Positions 1 through 10,553 are shown, counted from the first letter of the stretch. The stretch is 64,000 bases of DNA from Apostichopus japonicus (GCF_037975245.1 NC_092580.1:19392501-19456500); one strand, 5' to 3'. The notes: a model not told the origin generated them from the letters alone. Numbers and translations: made by a program.

Positions 1-551
1 AAATACAGTAAATACATTAAGAAAGTCCTAGAAAGAATAATATTGGAATATTTCTTTCCATCTTAACATTGGACACAAACATATAACAGACTAGCAGACA
101 TAAGTAGGCTTATACAATTTTAAGAGGTTACTTTGATAGTGATGATTTGGATATAGCTTTGCAAATATATACATCATGGATTGCATCAAATTTGTGAAAA
201 CACATTGGTACTGTGCATTTGCTAGCACACTTCAGGTTTGGTTAACTTTCCTTTGGTTATCTTTAAAATCATGAATTTCCCAAAGTGTGCCATGATAGGT
301 CTCACTTTATTATAGGTCCATCAACTACACAACTGGAAGGTACAGTATGCTAAGGTTAATGTACAAACATTAGAAGTTAAACATTAGGTTGCATATCTTT
401 ATTTAATGAATCTCCAATAATATCTTTATTGAATTAGTAGACTTGGCTATGTTAAGCATTATTGGAAATTTAAGTTAGAAACAGGATGCTGATACTATTC
501 TAATCTAATCATTCTAATCTCATCATCACAGAGAAATCTATTCTAATCATA
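1..551. other. AT-rich non-coding stretch
   Basis: No open frame of useful length, splice-framed exon or recognisable repeat was found. The sequence is AT-rich and simple in texture, and looks intergenic or intronic. Confidence 0.5.
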
Positions 552-617
552 GGAGTGTTAGCTCAGTGGTTAACGCCGGTGCCTTCCAATCATAAGGTCC
601 CGGTTCGAGTCACTCCA
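552..617 (+). repeat. tRNA-like sequence (degenerate tRNA or tRNA-derived SINE head)
   Basis: The first six bases (GGAGTG) pair with CACTCC at 611-616, giving an acceptor-like stem. A box A-like TAGCTCAGTGG and a box B-like GGTTCGAGTC are spaced as in tRNA genes, so an internal RNA polymerase III promoter is visible. The body is about 66 nt, shorter than a normal tRNA. The D stem pairs poorly and the T arm lacks bases, so I do not assign an anticodon. It is more likely a tRNA pseudogene or the 5' head of a SINE than a working tRNA. No poly(A) or clear SINE body follows. Confidence 0.55.
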
Positions 618-830
618 AGATTAATGTATATCATCCAGTTACAGAGTTGTTGAAAATTGACAATTCATAATTATGGACGTTAAATATGAATGTAAGAGTA
701 ATTTCGGTCAGCTTGAGGCTTTCATATGCCAATGAGGCTTCTTCACGAGTTCCTGCTTGCAGGCGGATCTAAAGACAATAGTGTACTTTGTTAACTCACA
801 GTTTGTCTGATGTAGATCTAACCTAGGCTA
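618..830. other. Non-coding sequence between tRNA-like repeat and transposon
   Basis: Nothing recognisable was seen. It holds no body that would make the tRNA-like head at 552-617 a full SINE. Confidence 0.4.
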
Positions 831-839
831 TGCCTATAG
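831..839. repeat. Left target-site duplication, 9 bp
   Basis: TGCCTATAG directly abuts the left inverted repeat at 840 and recurs exactly at 1477-1485. Confidence 0.8.
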
Positions 840-1476
840 GGGTGTTACTAAAACGAATGACAATTGCGTTACACATAACGAATGACAATATGTTGTTCAC
901 ACTAAAAAAATGCGTTGACTAAAACGAATGACAATAATGACAGCACAGTTATTTGCTTCAACCGGATATCACAGTTCAGACTTCGTGGGTATATCTAGTA
1001 AAGTACGGACAAGATAAAAACGCACCTTATAGTAAGCGAAATTGTAAGTCTGATTTTAAAAAGTAAATTTAACGTCATTTTTCCGATATTAATTGTTAGA
1101 AACTAACAATACTTTAATCTTGAAACGGCTTCAGTTATCTTTCTATTTAAATCTACAGAGGTAAAAAGCACAGCACTCAAGCGCATTCTCACACAAAATC
1201 TTTCCCTGTGGTTTCTATCCGTAAATTACACAAAAACCCTACAACCACGTAACATGCGATTTTCCTCAAATCATTTTTGCGCAGAAAACCAATAACCGCA
1301 TTTACTCCACTCCGTTAATCATTCTCCACTCAACACTGTCCTTCGTTGTCATTCGTTGTCATTCGCTGTCATTCGCTGTCATTCGCTGTCATTCGCTGTC
1401 ATTCGCTGATGATAATTTACCCTGTACAAAGTCAATTGTCATTCGGTCATTCGCTGTCATTCGTTTTAGTTTGTCC
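840..1476. mobile_element. Non-autonomous DNA transposon with 9-bp target duplication
   Basis: The element is 637 bp long and flanked by a perfect 9-bp direct repeat TGCCTATAG (831-839 and 1477-1485). The ends are inverted repeats. The left end reads GGGTGTT and the right end, read on the minus strand, reads GGACAA; both then continue ACTAAAACGAATGACA. Both subterminal zones hold further copies of CGAATGACA in opposite orientations, including a tandem run of a 10-bp unit (GTCATTCGCT) at about 1338-1407. It has no transposase, so it must be mobilised in trans. A 9-bp duplication and multi-copy subterminal motifs fit a Mutator-like (MULE) origin best; that family call is inference. Confidence 0.8.
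1338..1407 (+). repeat. Tandem 10-bp motif array (GTCATTCGCT)
   Basis: About seven near-perfect copies of a 10-bp unit lie just inside the right end of the 840-1476 element. Their reverse complement, CGAATGACA, occurs three times just inside the left end (about 855, 888 and 924). Subterminal arrays of this kind are typical transposase-binding sites; that role is inferred. The open frame through it (1346-1567) encodes only a Cys-His-Ser-Leu repeat and is not a gene. Confidence 0.7.
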
Positions 1477-1485
1477 TGCCTATAG

Positions 1486-2460
1486 TAATAGAATATGGTC
1501 ACTCTTTTATATTGTAACTTGTTGGCCAGTTGAAGTAAACATACGTAAGTTTAATCTGAACCCATAATGTATTGTTATAATTTCAATGCCTAACTAATGA
1601 GTTGGAGATTCTGTAAAGGGTCATAGGCTCTCTCAAGTTTGTACAAACTTGGCCTAGCCCTGCAGTAGCCTAAATTACCACACATTCTCTCAGTTTCGCG
1701 AAACTGGACTGACTTCGTAAAACTAAAGCCTAGCATAAGCTATCTCTGTCTGTGTTACATTATACTTCTTGAAAAACATAATCAACGAGTACAATTGAGA
1801 AGGTGACGGAGATTAAAATGTTTCAAGACACCTTAAACAAGGCATAATATCAATAATGAGAAGAAACTCACCATTTTGTGTTTAGTATCGTTTGCTTTGT
1901 AAGGAATAACCGCTTTGATAAGCAACACCGGCTAACGTGTACAGATGACGTCTACTTGTTAGAGGCCAAAGGTCATACCTTTCAGCTGACGCACCGATAT
2001 TGAGCTCACGCTGCAGCGGTGGAAATTGTTGTTTTATTGGACTATGACATATAAATGATATAACGATATGGCTAGTTTGTATAAGTTACTTCGGTTGAAA
2101 GGATCAGGAGGGAAAAAGGGTCCACACCATGGACCCCGTGGAAAAACGCCCAACAAGAAGCCCTTAAATCATTATTCCAATGCTTAACATACTTTTCCAA
2201 AGCGATGATGGCAATTTTCGGGAGCATTCCATTCATTCAAACCCCTCTTTTTTTCAAAGAATCATTCGTAACAATTATTGCAAAAGATCTAGATAGGGTT
2301 AAATATGATATAAGTATTTCAAAGTATAGAACATACAATCGACAGAGATTGGCCGGAGATTAGTAGGAAAGTTTACACCTTGTGGAATAGACTAAATCAA
2401 CGGAGAGCAAGGAAAACAGGCAAAAGACTTTTTGTAATGTAACGTAGCCCTACTGCCCTT
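1486..2460. other. Non-coding stretch with two short perfect palindromes
   Basis: No gene was recognised. Two perfect palindromes stand out: CAAGTTTGTACAAACTTG at 1634-1651 and CAGTTTCGCGAAACTG at 1691-1706. The remainder has no repeat or coding signal that I could identify. Confidence 0.4.
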
Positions 2461-2464
2461 TTTT

Positions 2465-2930
2465 TCTGCAGTTTAATTCATTTATTTGTTTTATCGCCAA
2501 TTGTGTACAAAGGGAAAGGAAGTCTCCTAAAAAGTCATAAAAGACTTAACAAGGTAGGAGACTCCCTGGGAGAAAAGAAAAGAAAAATGAACAAATATTT
2601 ATAATACAGAATATACGTAATGATTAAATATACAGTAATAATATCCTAGTGACGCTGAGATGGATACGTGAAAAGATTAAATATTACTAGTACGAGTTAA
2701 TGAACTCCTTTTTCAAATGCCTGGTGAATGTGGGTTTTGAAGTAATGAGCTTCAAATTTTTTGATAGATCATTCCAAATTTGTATTGCTCTGTTTCGAAG
2801 ACCGAATTTCCCTACGTTACTATGGTAAAAATTGCAATGAGCGTTGTCGGCTTGTCTTGTGTGATGGTTATGTAAGACTCTGTTACTACAAATAAAGTTT
2901 CTGCAGTCGCGAAGGATAGTTATCATTGAC
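2465..2930 (-). mobile_element. 5'-truncated LINE: reverse-transcriptase C-terminus plus 3' UTR
   Basis: On the minus strand, 2926-2687 encodes about 79 residues. They read as the C-terminal end of a non-LTR retrotransposon polyprotein: an HTR-containing segment, then a GK..LRN region, an IWNDL motif, and a final F..LKKEF block. This is the usual ending of CR1/L2/jockey-like reverse transcriptases. Downstream on that strand lies a 3' UTR with a strong hairpin (2521-2563) and an A-rich end (about 2475-2500). The copy is dead: no endonuclease or RT catalytic core is present upstream. The exact clade is not resolved. Confidence 0.6.
2521..2563 (-). repeat. Hairpin in LINE 3' UTR
   Basis: AGTCTCCTA (2521-2529) pairs perfectly with TAGGAGACT (2555-2563), and an inner AAGTC/GACTT stem (2532-2536 with 2543-2547) continues the helix. 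It sits about 120 nt after the LINE stop codon. Stem-loops in this place are what stringent-type LINE reverse transcriptases recognise; here that role is inferred. Confidence 0.5.
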
Positions 2931-4423
2931 CCAGACAGAACTGCAGTAAGATAAGTCAGGTAAGATAAATGGTAGCCTAGCTACTATAAATAGAATGGAG
3001 GATTCTTTTTTTGGCATTTGAAACCTCAGTCATGGTGGAGAGTAATTAAGTCCGATTTTTGTAGAAACTTGAGGCACACATGATCAACGGGACGTGTTGC
3101 TGACAAGTTCAGTAAAATATTATCATTGTAAACACCTAACATGAGAAAATTTAACACGGTTGTTGTAGATATTAAGTCCGTCGTAGCTAGATGGGATATG
3201 GAATTGATGCGAGTAGAGAACATCACAGAAAAGGTCTTTTTGACATGTATTGCAAGTTTGTTATCCTTAGAGAGGACTCGAAACCAACCATCATCTTTGG
3301 TTTGTATTACAGAGATCTTTGTAAAGAACGACTCTCCCCAAAACAGCTTAGAAAATCCTTGTTCCGTTTGGGATATATTCTAATTTAAACGTTGTGTCTG
3401 TGAGTTTCTATTTTGTAAATCTGTGATGTCATAGTGCCAATGGATCTAAAACCTTTCACTTTCTCGTTGTAGTTCTGAAACCAATGATCATTAGGTTATG
3501 TAACCAGCTACAGTGATTTTATTCAGCATGTGCAAAAAAGAAACTCAGTCTCAATTATAGAAATAAACTTGAAAAAACACAAGACATTGAAGAACATATG
3601 TGACCAGATGATGTCATATAAATTTATTCGATGTGGCGATGTCAGTTTTCATAGCAACAGTATCCATGGTAATGTTAATTTCCTGAGTCGCTACTTCTGG
3701 GGGGGGGGGGTGTCACACATGGTGGGGTATCCCAGAGCGACTATGACGGGGGGAGGGATCAAAACGTGTCCGTGTGTGTACGCGCGACATATAGGAAAAT
3801 TTCACAATAATTTTATCACTGTTAAAAGCATGATTCTGGAGTCAGGAAGTTACACTGAAGTGAAGTCAAAAGATGAAATGCATGAGAATATAATATAAAT
3901 CCATGGCAACACGCTGCACAGGTGCTTGAAATAAATTATGTAATGTTGAGGTCCAACAGCCTCAATGAATCAACAATCATGGGACAGAATATTATTGTCA
4001 AAGGACAATTGGTCAACATTAAATTCCCGCCCCCCCCCCCCCCCCCACAATTGACCCTATCATCACTTCGTACCCACCAAACTAAGTAGAAACTGAATGT
4101 GGGATTATAGAAGAATACGATAGATTTGCAGAGCAATTGGTTTGTTCCATTCTCTCAGTAGGGAAACAACAAAGCTATGTGGACTTCACAGTGTTATATA
4201 ACAATAACTCAAGCATAATAATAACATATATTGCAATAGAAAATGGGTGTTTGCATTTAATAAGTCTTTAATTAATTGTTTTCTAAACTGTAGATGTTAT
4301 TATTACTATCTTACTTTTCCTTTCTGCAGTCATGAAACAGGTCAGGTAAGATTTATCCCCCTACATATAATTAGGATTGTCCAAAGTCAATTGGCGTTAG
4401 TTTTGAATAGTATACGTACATCG
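2931..4423. other. Non-coding stretch with poly(G)/poly(C) tracts
   Basis: Open frames of 65-122 codons occur but show no recognisable family and no codon-level signal. The longest (3530-3898) crosses a run of G at about 3700, which argues against coding. A long C run lies at about 4029-4046. Confidence 0.4.
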
Positions 4424-4997
4424 TTGGCACATTTTTCAAAACATTAGTTTATTTTACGTACGGAGTACTATATATTTAGTCTAAGATATTTTTAGGAATC
4501 ATAAGAATTTTTCATTATTTTTAATCTAATTTGCTGCGATTCTGTTACAGAATTCTTTAAGAAAAATATTTTGTCATTTCCTGCACAAAAGAGGCCCACA
4601 ACCCATGTTCAAACTTGGCCCGTCCGCAAGATTCAATACGCCGTCTTCCAAATTGCTTAACACAGTGTTTTAGGTTGCAAAGCTGTCGAAAAGGAAATAT
4701 AATTTTCACAACGTGTTTCCCTCCCCCCCCCCCCTCTCCACCTCCTCCAGGTACATCACCACCAACCGCCTTCTATATATAACTAACGGCTACATACGTT
4801 GCGAAGATAGTAATGAAGAAATCCATTACATAAGAATATATATATGATTAAAACAAAGCATATGGTCAGCTTTACGTATAGGAGGGACTTGTACAGGCTT
4901 TATGGAAGGATTTTAGAAATAACGAAGCGATATTTTGTTGTCTCCACACTTAAACCTATGGAAGCGGAAATTGATCTGCTTATGCAAATTTGAAAAG

Positions 4998-6482
4998 TTA
5001 AGACAAAGGTATTGGTAGGTGATCCATCGCCCCACGCGGTCGAATCGCATGCACTTGGCAAGTATCCAACCAATCTTTACCGTTAACATTCCTAAATGTT
5101 ACTGGTCTCTTCTTCTTCATCATCTTCATATCGTCTTTATATTTACTTGCTATATCGCAGTAAGTCTCGTCGAACGGTAGTTTGGACCAATCATGGACGA
5201 TCGACTTCAGCGTACCGTTGTTTCTCCACGAATGATACGCCAAGTAGTCATCGTCTCTCGCATCTAATTCTATGATATATTTAGCCAGTGACGTCATACT
5301 CTTGAAATCATAAATATGAATGAATGAATTAGGCGGTGCGAGTGCCTCGTAATCTTCCTTCAAGGGACCAAAGACGATGGGAACTGCTTTCAATATTTGT
5401 AGAGCGTTCCAAAATTTCTCAGTGATGTATCCTTGGCACGGGGCATTTTCTAACGCTAGTACAAATTTATATCGTTTTAAAACATTGAAACAGTTTGGTT
5501 CGCAACTTAATTTTCCACATTTCCCGTACGTGTCTATACTTAAAACTTTTTGAAATGTTTCCACAAATGTTGACCTAGGCCACCTGGTCTTATCACAATT
5601 ACTCGACAAAAAAGCGACCAATCCTGTTTTAGCAGACAGCAGTGCTTTCCCATCGAATGACTGTATCTTTGGCGTCGAAGTGTCGAATTTTGAGTATCTC
5701 CCATAAGGCAGAGGAATGTCGCTATGTAAGTCATAAGTTAACGTCCAATGAAATGATTGAGTTTGCGCTCTTTTAGGAACGCTTGTATTTAATCCTACCC
5801 GAACTGGTGGCTCTAAAGAAAACATGACCCATCTTTGGCTAGGAGGACGTTGCTTCAGTAACTGGAACCAGTTATTTGATTTAAAATTTCTTAACTCCAT
5901 ATAAAGATGTGAGAATAATACAACGTTATAATGCAATAAATTCTGTCTAACAGGACTGTAATGTGCATGAACACATACGTCTTCTGCCGGACAATTTATC
6001 AAGCGATCACGAGTTTGTGACAATGTTTTACTCCAAGACTGTAAATGAAATCCCAAAATAAGAACTGTGATATTTTCACAAGATGGCGGATCTCTCTTTG
6101 TCCCATTCTGCCCTACATTTGTCTTACCCTGCCTGTTTTTAACATTGAATGAATGATCTTGGTTTGAAGTATGGCTGTTATGATTCACAGAGCCAGAAAA
6201 CAGTTTCCACGACAACGAAAGTATGAATACTACCACAGTACCATACATTAAACACCAAACAATTTTGGCTAGAACCCTTCTACGGAGTAATGAAGGACCG
6301 AAATATCTCGCCATTGGTAAACGTCTCCAAAGGTTTATCACATGTTCCAGTACAAATCTAACAACTTCGTTGAATCTTTGAGAGCTAGAAGTCCCGGCCG
6401 ACTGACTCAAGCATTTTCTTACATTTCCGTAACACCGTAGGTAGCCTAAATATAGCAGCAACTTAATTATCGTTGTGTTCAT
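4998..6482 (-). CDS. Alpha-1,3-fucosyltransferase, GT10 family (copy 1)
   Basis: An intronless gene encoding 494 residues. It is a type II Golgi membrane enzyme predicted to move fucose from GDP-fucose onto GlcNAc of glycans. The sequence shows a basic N-terminal tail, a single membrane anchor at about residues 72-92 after RRR, a Ser/Asn/Thr-rich stem to about 135, then the catalytic domain. GT10 signatures are clear: SFHWTLTYDLHSDIPLPYG (about 243-261), LALENAPCQGYITEKFWNAL (about 342-361, including the GDP-fucose-contacting Lys356), and FIHIYDF (about 387-393). The usual length is 350-450, so the N-terminus is long; a downstream Met at residue 57 (MARYFGPSLL) would still keep the anchor and is an alternative start. 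Which glycan it makes cannot be told. The paralogue at 8343-9776 is about 94% identical. Confidence 0.92.
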   Translation of the reverse strand: MNTTIIKLLLYLGYLRCYGNVRKCLSQSAGTSSSQRFNEVVRFVLEHVINLWRRLPMARYFGPSLLRRRVLAKIVWCLMYGTVVVFILSLSWKLFSGSVNHNSHTSNQDHSFNVKNRQGKTNVGQNGTKRDPPSCENITVLILGFHLQSWSKTLSQTRDRLINCPAEDVCVHAHYSPVRQNLLHYNVVLFSHLYMELRNFKSNNWFQLLKQRPPSQRWVMFSLEPPVRVGLNTSVPKRAQTQSFHWTLTYDLHSDIPLPYGRYSKFDTSTPKIQSFDGKALLSAKTGLVAFLSSNCDKTRWPRSTFVETFQKVLSIDTYGKCGKLSCEPNCFNVLKRYKFVLALENAPCQGYITEKFWNALQILKAVPIVFGPLKEDYEALAPPNSFIHIYDFKSMTSLAKYIIELDARDDDYLAYHSWRNNGTLKSIVHDWSKLPFDETYCDIASKYKDDMKMMKKKRPVTFRNVNGKDWLDTCQVHAIRPRGAMDHLPIPLS

Positions 6483-7535
6483 AGACTGTTAAAAGAACGT
6501 ACTTAAATGTACGCGACGAGCTCGATATTGGCATTGTACACTAATATTCATTGCACACAGATATATAATGGCCTCGTTTTGAACAAAATATCCACTTCTT
6601 CACGTGGCGAATTATTGTTAATTACTGATGCGTATAGGCGTCGTTTATTCACAGACAAATGAAATATTCCATACAAAGTGAATGGACCCTCGGATAAGGT
6701 AAATTCCCTAAATTTACCGCACATTTGTATACTATAATACACTGTGCTTTTGTTTCATGGTTTTCAAAGAGTATACAATCAGGGAAGTAAATAACAAACT
6801 AACTGGGTGGGCAATTATTTTGGCCCATAAACTGTTAGCCTACAAATAAAAAAGGTAGATAGTGTTGATCCATGGACACAATATTGTGGAGGGTATAGCT
6901 ATTGTCTGAGGGGCAAACAATAGTTTCTTCTTACCCCTGCCCCCCCCCCACCATCTTCCCCAATCACTTCCCCTCTCATCCCCTCTCAAACATAGCTATC
7001 TGCCCTAGTTGCAGGCCTAAGGAAATATTCTTTGTAATGCTAATGCGATAAAAGTATATACTAGAACACATACACACAGAAGAAGAGACATTGTAGCTCT
7101 GCCAAGTTTTCACTTGTTATTTAGTGCACAAAACTTTTATTGACCATAAGGGGAACAATACCCACAACTCAACAACACACAGTCAGTGTAAATATGTACA
7201 CGCTCACAGTTTTATGACATATAATACACGGTTTCATAAAGATGCTATACAAACATGACATTACTATGTAATGACTAAGATATCCAAAAGATACAACACA
7301 ATCAATGAGCTTACACAGCAGGCTGGATATAAAGCATTTTAATTACTACTTTGTACCATGATTTGTTACTATTTAATGTCCCCACCCCACCCCCCCCCCC
7401 CCCTCCCCGACATTTCCCTTTAAAATATATTGCTTTAACACTTCTTGCATTCTACTGAAAAATTGCTACAAAACCACTAACCCATCTGGCATATTTTTCT
7501 GTTTGTTTTGTGTTAGTATATATGTTTTTTATCAA
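6483..7535. other. 5' flank of fucosyltransferase copy 1 and spacer
   Basis: The upstream region is conserved in copy 2 up to the insertion point. GTATA at 6771-6775 is the unbroken equivalent of the target site used by the insertion in copy 2. C runs occur near 6943 and 7385. No coding exon was recognised. Confidence 0.5.
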
Positions 7536-7693
7536 TTGGCACATTTTTCAAAACATCAGTTTATATTACGTACGTACGGACGTACTATATCTATAGTCTA
7601 AAATATTTAAGAATCATAAGGATTATTCATTATTTTTAATATGATTTGCTGCGATTCTGTTACAGAATTCTTTAAGAAAAATATTGTCATTTG

Positions 7694-7929
7694 CACGCCG
7701 GACTTACTAGTGACTAATTCGCTCAGACTCCACAGCAATTTGTCTAAATATTTGTTCAAAATGTTGTCATATAGACGGAGTAGAACATAATTTGGTGTTA
7801 ATTTCAGTAACTGATTCAAATCGACACAACAAAAGCTTTCTAAAACCGCTTGAATCAAGAATTGTGTTCACCTTCAATTGTCAGCATTATACGAAAAGAA
7901 CGGCTACAATTTGCCAAATAATTAGGTTT
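7694..7929. other. 236-bp indel between duplication copies
   Basis: In copy 1, CATTT is followed directly by CCTGCACAAAAG. In copy 2 about 236 bp lies between. TGCAC microhomology sits at both edges, so a microhomology deletion in copy 1 is as likely as an insertion in copy 2. The extra segment shows no transposon ends and no gene. Confidence 0.6.
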
Positions 7930-8342
7930 TTCTGCACAAAAGAGGCCCACAACCATGTTCAAAATGGGTCCGCAAGATAAAATACGCCCTCTTCCAAATT
8001 GCTTAACACAGTGTTTTAAGGTTGCAAGCTGTCGAAAAGTAAATATAATTTCCACAACGTTCAGGGACGGACGCCCCCCCCCCCACCTCCTCCAGGTACA
8101 TCACCACAACATGCCTCATAACGGCTAAATACGTTGCGAAGATAATAGTAATGAAGAATCCATTTACATAAGTATATATATATGATTAAAACAAAGCATG
8201 CGGTCAGCTTTACGTAGGCCTATAGGGACTTGTGCAGGCTTTATGGGAGGATTTTAGAAATAACGAAGCGATATTTGGTTGTTTCCACATAAACCTATAG
8301 AAGCGGAATCAGGCCTTGATCTTCTTATGCAAATTTGAGAAG

Positions 8343-9776
8343 TTAAGAGATAGGTATTGGTAGGTGATCCATCGTCCCACGCGGTCGAATCGCATGCACT
8401 TGGCAAGTATCCAACCAATCTTTACCGTTAACATTTCTAAATTTTACTGGTCTCTTCTTCCTCATCATCTTCATATCGTCTTTATATCTTCTTGCTATAT
8501 CGCAGTAAGTCTCGTCGAACGGTAGTTTGGACCAATCATGGACCACCGACTTCAGCGTACCGTTGTTTCTCCACGAATGATACGCCAAGTAGTCATCGTC
8601 TTTCGCATCTAATTCTATGATATATTTAGCCAGTGACGTCATACTCTTGAAATCATTAATATGAATGAATGAATTAGGCGGTGCGAGTGCCTCGTAATCT
8701 TCCTTCAAGGGACCAAAGACGATGGGAACTGCTTTCCATATTTGTAGAGCGTTCCAAAAATGTTCAGTGATGTATCCTTGGCACTGGGAATTTTCTAACG
8801 CTAGTACAAATTTATATCGTTTTAAAACATTAAAACAGTTTGGTTCGCAACTTAATTTTCCACATTTTCCGTACGTGTCTATACTTAAAACTTTTTGAAA
8901 TGTTTCCACAAATGTTGACCTAGGCCATCTGGTCTTATCACAATTACTCGACAAAAAAGCGACCAATCCTGTTTTAGCAGACAGCAGTGCTTTCCCATCG
9001 AATGACTGTATCTTTGGCGTCGAAGTGTCGAATTTTGAATATCTCCCATAAGGCAGAGGAATGTCGCTATGTAAGTCGTAAGTTAACGTCCAATGAAATG
9101 ATTGAGTTCGCGCTCTTTTAGGAACGCTTGTGTTTAATCCTACCCGAACTGGTGGCTCTAAAGAAAACATGACCCATCTTTGGCGAGGTGGACGTTGCTT
9201 CAGTAACTGGAACCAGTTATTTGACTTAAAATTTCTTAACTCCATATAAAGATGTGAGAATAATACAACGTTATAATGCAATAAATTCTGTCTTACAGGA
9301 CTGTAATGTGCATGAACACATACGTCTTCTGCCGGACAATTTATCAAGCGGTCACGAGTTTTTGGCACTGTTTTACTCCAAGACTGTAAATGAAATCCCA
9401 AAATAAGAACTGTGATATTTTCACATGATGGCGGGTCTCTCTTTGTCCCATTCTGCCCTACATTTATCTTACCCTGTCTGTTTTTAACATTGAATGAAGT
9501 AGCTTGGTTTGACGTGTGGCTGGTATGATTCACAGAGCCAGAAAACAGTTTCCACGACAACGAAAGTATGGATACTACCACTATACCATACATCAAACAC
9601 CAAACAATTTTGGCTAGAACCCTTCTACGGAGTAATGAAGGACCGAAACATCTCGCCATTGGTAAACGTCTCCAAAGTTTTATCACATGTTCCAGTACAA
9701 ATCTAACAACTTCGTTGAATCTTTGAAAGCTAGAAGTCCCGACTGACTCAAGCATTTTCTTAGATTTCCGTAACAC
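8343..9776 (-). CDS. Alpha-1,3-fucosyltransferase, GT10 family (copy 2, altered motif)
   Basis: An intronless paralogue of the gene at 4998-6482, 477 residues. It keeps the membrane anchor (about residues 55-75), the stem and the full catalytic domain, and has no frameshift or premature stop. Differences from copy 1 number about 26 in 450 aligned residues. They cluster in the donor-binding motif: NAPCQGYITEKFW becomes NSQCQGYITEHFW, so the lysine nearly invariant in GT10 enzymes is His339 here. Established work on GT10 structures places this lysine at the GDP-fucose phosphates, so activity may be reduced or changed. The N-terminus differs (MLRKSKKMLESVGTSS) because of a small deletion and substitutions; the Met of MARCFGPSLL is an alternative start. 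Confidence 0.9.
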   Translation of the reverse strand: MLRKSKKMLESVGTSSFQRFNEVVRFVLEHVIKLWRRLPMARCFGPSLLRRRVLAKIVWCLMYGIVVVSILSLSWKLFSGSVNHTSHTSNQATSFNVKNRQGKINVGQNGTKRDPPSCENITVLILGFHLQSWSKTVPKTRDRLINCPAEDVCVHAHYSPVRQNLLHYNVVLFSHLYMELRNFKSNNWFQLLKQRPPRQRWVMFSLEPPVRVGLNTSVPKRARTQSFHWTLTYDLHSDIPLPYGRYSKFDTSTPKIQSFDGKALLSAKTGLVAFLSSNCDKTRWPRSTFVETFQKVLSIDTYGKCGKLSCEPNCFNVLKRYKFVLALENSQCQGYITEHFWNALQIWKAVPIVFGPLKEDYEALAPPNSFIHINDFKSMTSLAKYIIELDAKDDDYLAYHSWRNNGTLKSVVHDWSKLPFDETYCDIARRYKDDMKMMRKKRPVKFRNVNGKDWLDTCQVHAIRPRGTMDHLPIPIS

Positions 9777-10431
9777 CGTATAGGTAAATATAGCAGCAAC
9801 TTAGTAATGGTTGTGTTCATAGACTAATGTATACGCGACGAGCTCGATATTGGCATTGTACACCAATATTCATTGCACACAGATATATAGTGTCTTCGTT
9901 TTGAACAAAATATCCACTTCTTCACGTGACGAATTATTGTTAATTACTGATGCGTTTATAGGCGTTGTTTATTCACAGACAAATGAAATATTCCATACAG
10001 AGTGAATGGTCCTTTGGATAAGGTAAATTCCCTAAATTTACCGCACATTTGTATACTATAATACACTGTGCTTTTGTTTCATGGTTTTCAAAGAGTATAA
10101 TGGGCGATTCCGTGAAAACAGGGACATGACCCCAAATTTTCAAAATCATTTCTGCAGCCATTTTTGGCCTCTAATATACTATAAACACATTTAGGGTCTG
10201 GGTTATGTACTTTTTTTTCCAACTGTACCATGTTCTTCTACCAAAAAATGTGAATATCTGACTAATGTTGATTTTTGAGGGATATTTGAGGAAATAGCAT
10301 GGATATTTCAAAGTCTCAGATTTCCATATTTGAAAGCACCCTAAATAAATTTGTTATATATGTATTGGTAGTGCCATAAGCAGGTGCGTATCCAGGGGGG
10401 GGGGGCGTTGGGGGCGCGCGCCCCCCGGGTA

Positions 10432-10553
10432 AGGAAAAGAGGAGAGAAAAAAAGAGAAGAAAAAAGGGAAAGGAGGGGGAAAAAAGAAAAGGAGGAGAGG
10501 AAGGAAGGGAAAAGAAAAAGAAAAAAGAGAGAAAAAGGAAAAAAGGAGGGAGT
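10432..10553 (+). repeat. Polypurine tract, about 120 bp
   Basis: This is an almost unbroken run of A and G. It produces long spurious open frames on both strands (Arg/Lys/Glu-rich on plus, Phe/Leu/Ser-rich on minus), none of them genes. Such tracts can form triplex DNA. Confidence 0.8.

Larger units (their letters stand above)
4424..7538. repeat. Tandem duplication, copy 1 (about 3.1 kb)
   Basis: This segment, starting at TTGGCACATTTTTC, is repeated from 7536 onward with high identity across a fucosyltransferase gene and both flanks. The junction with copy 2 is at about 7536, where the sequence ATCAATTGG... resumes at the repeat start. The copy spans 3' flank, gene, 5' flank and a C-rich spacer. 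Confidence 0.85.

Noticed and set aside
1346-1567. 73-codon open frame with repeated CHSL residues
   Set aside because: It is a by-product of the 10-bp tandem array at the right end of the MITE.
3530-3898. 122-codon open frame on plus
   Set aside because: It crosses a long G run, matches no family I know and shows no codon bias.
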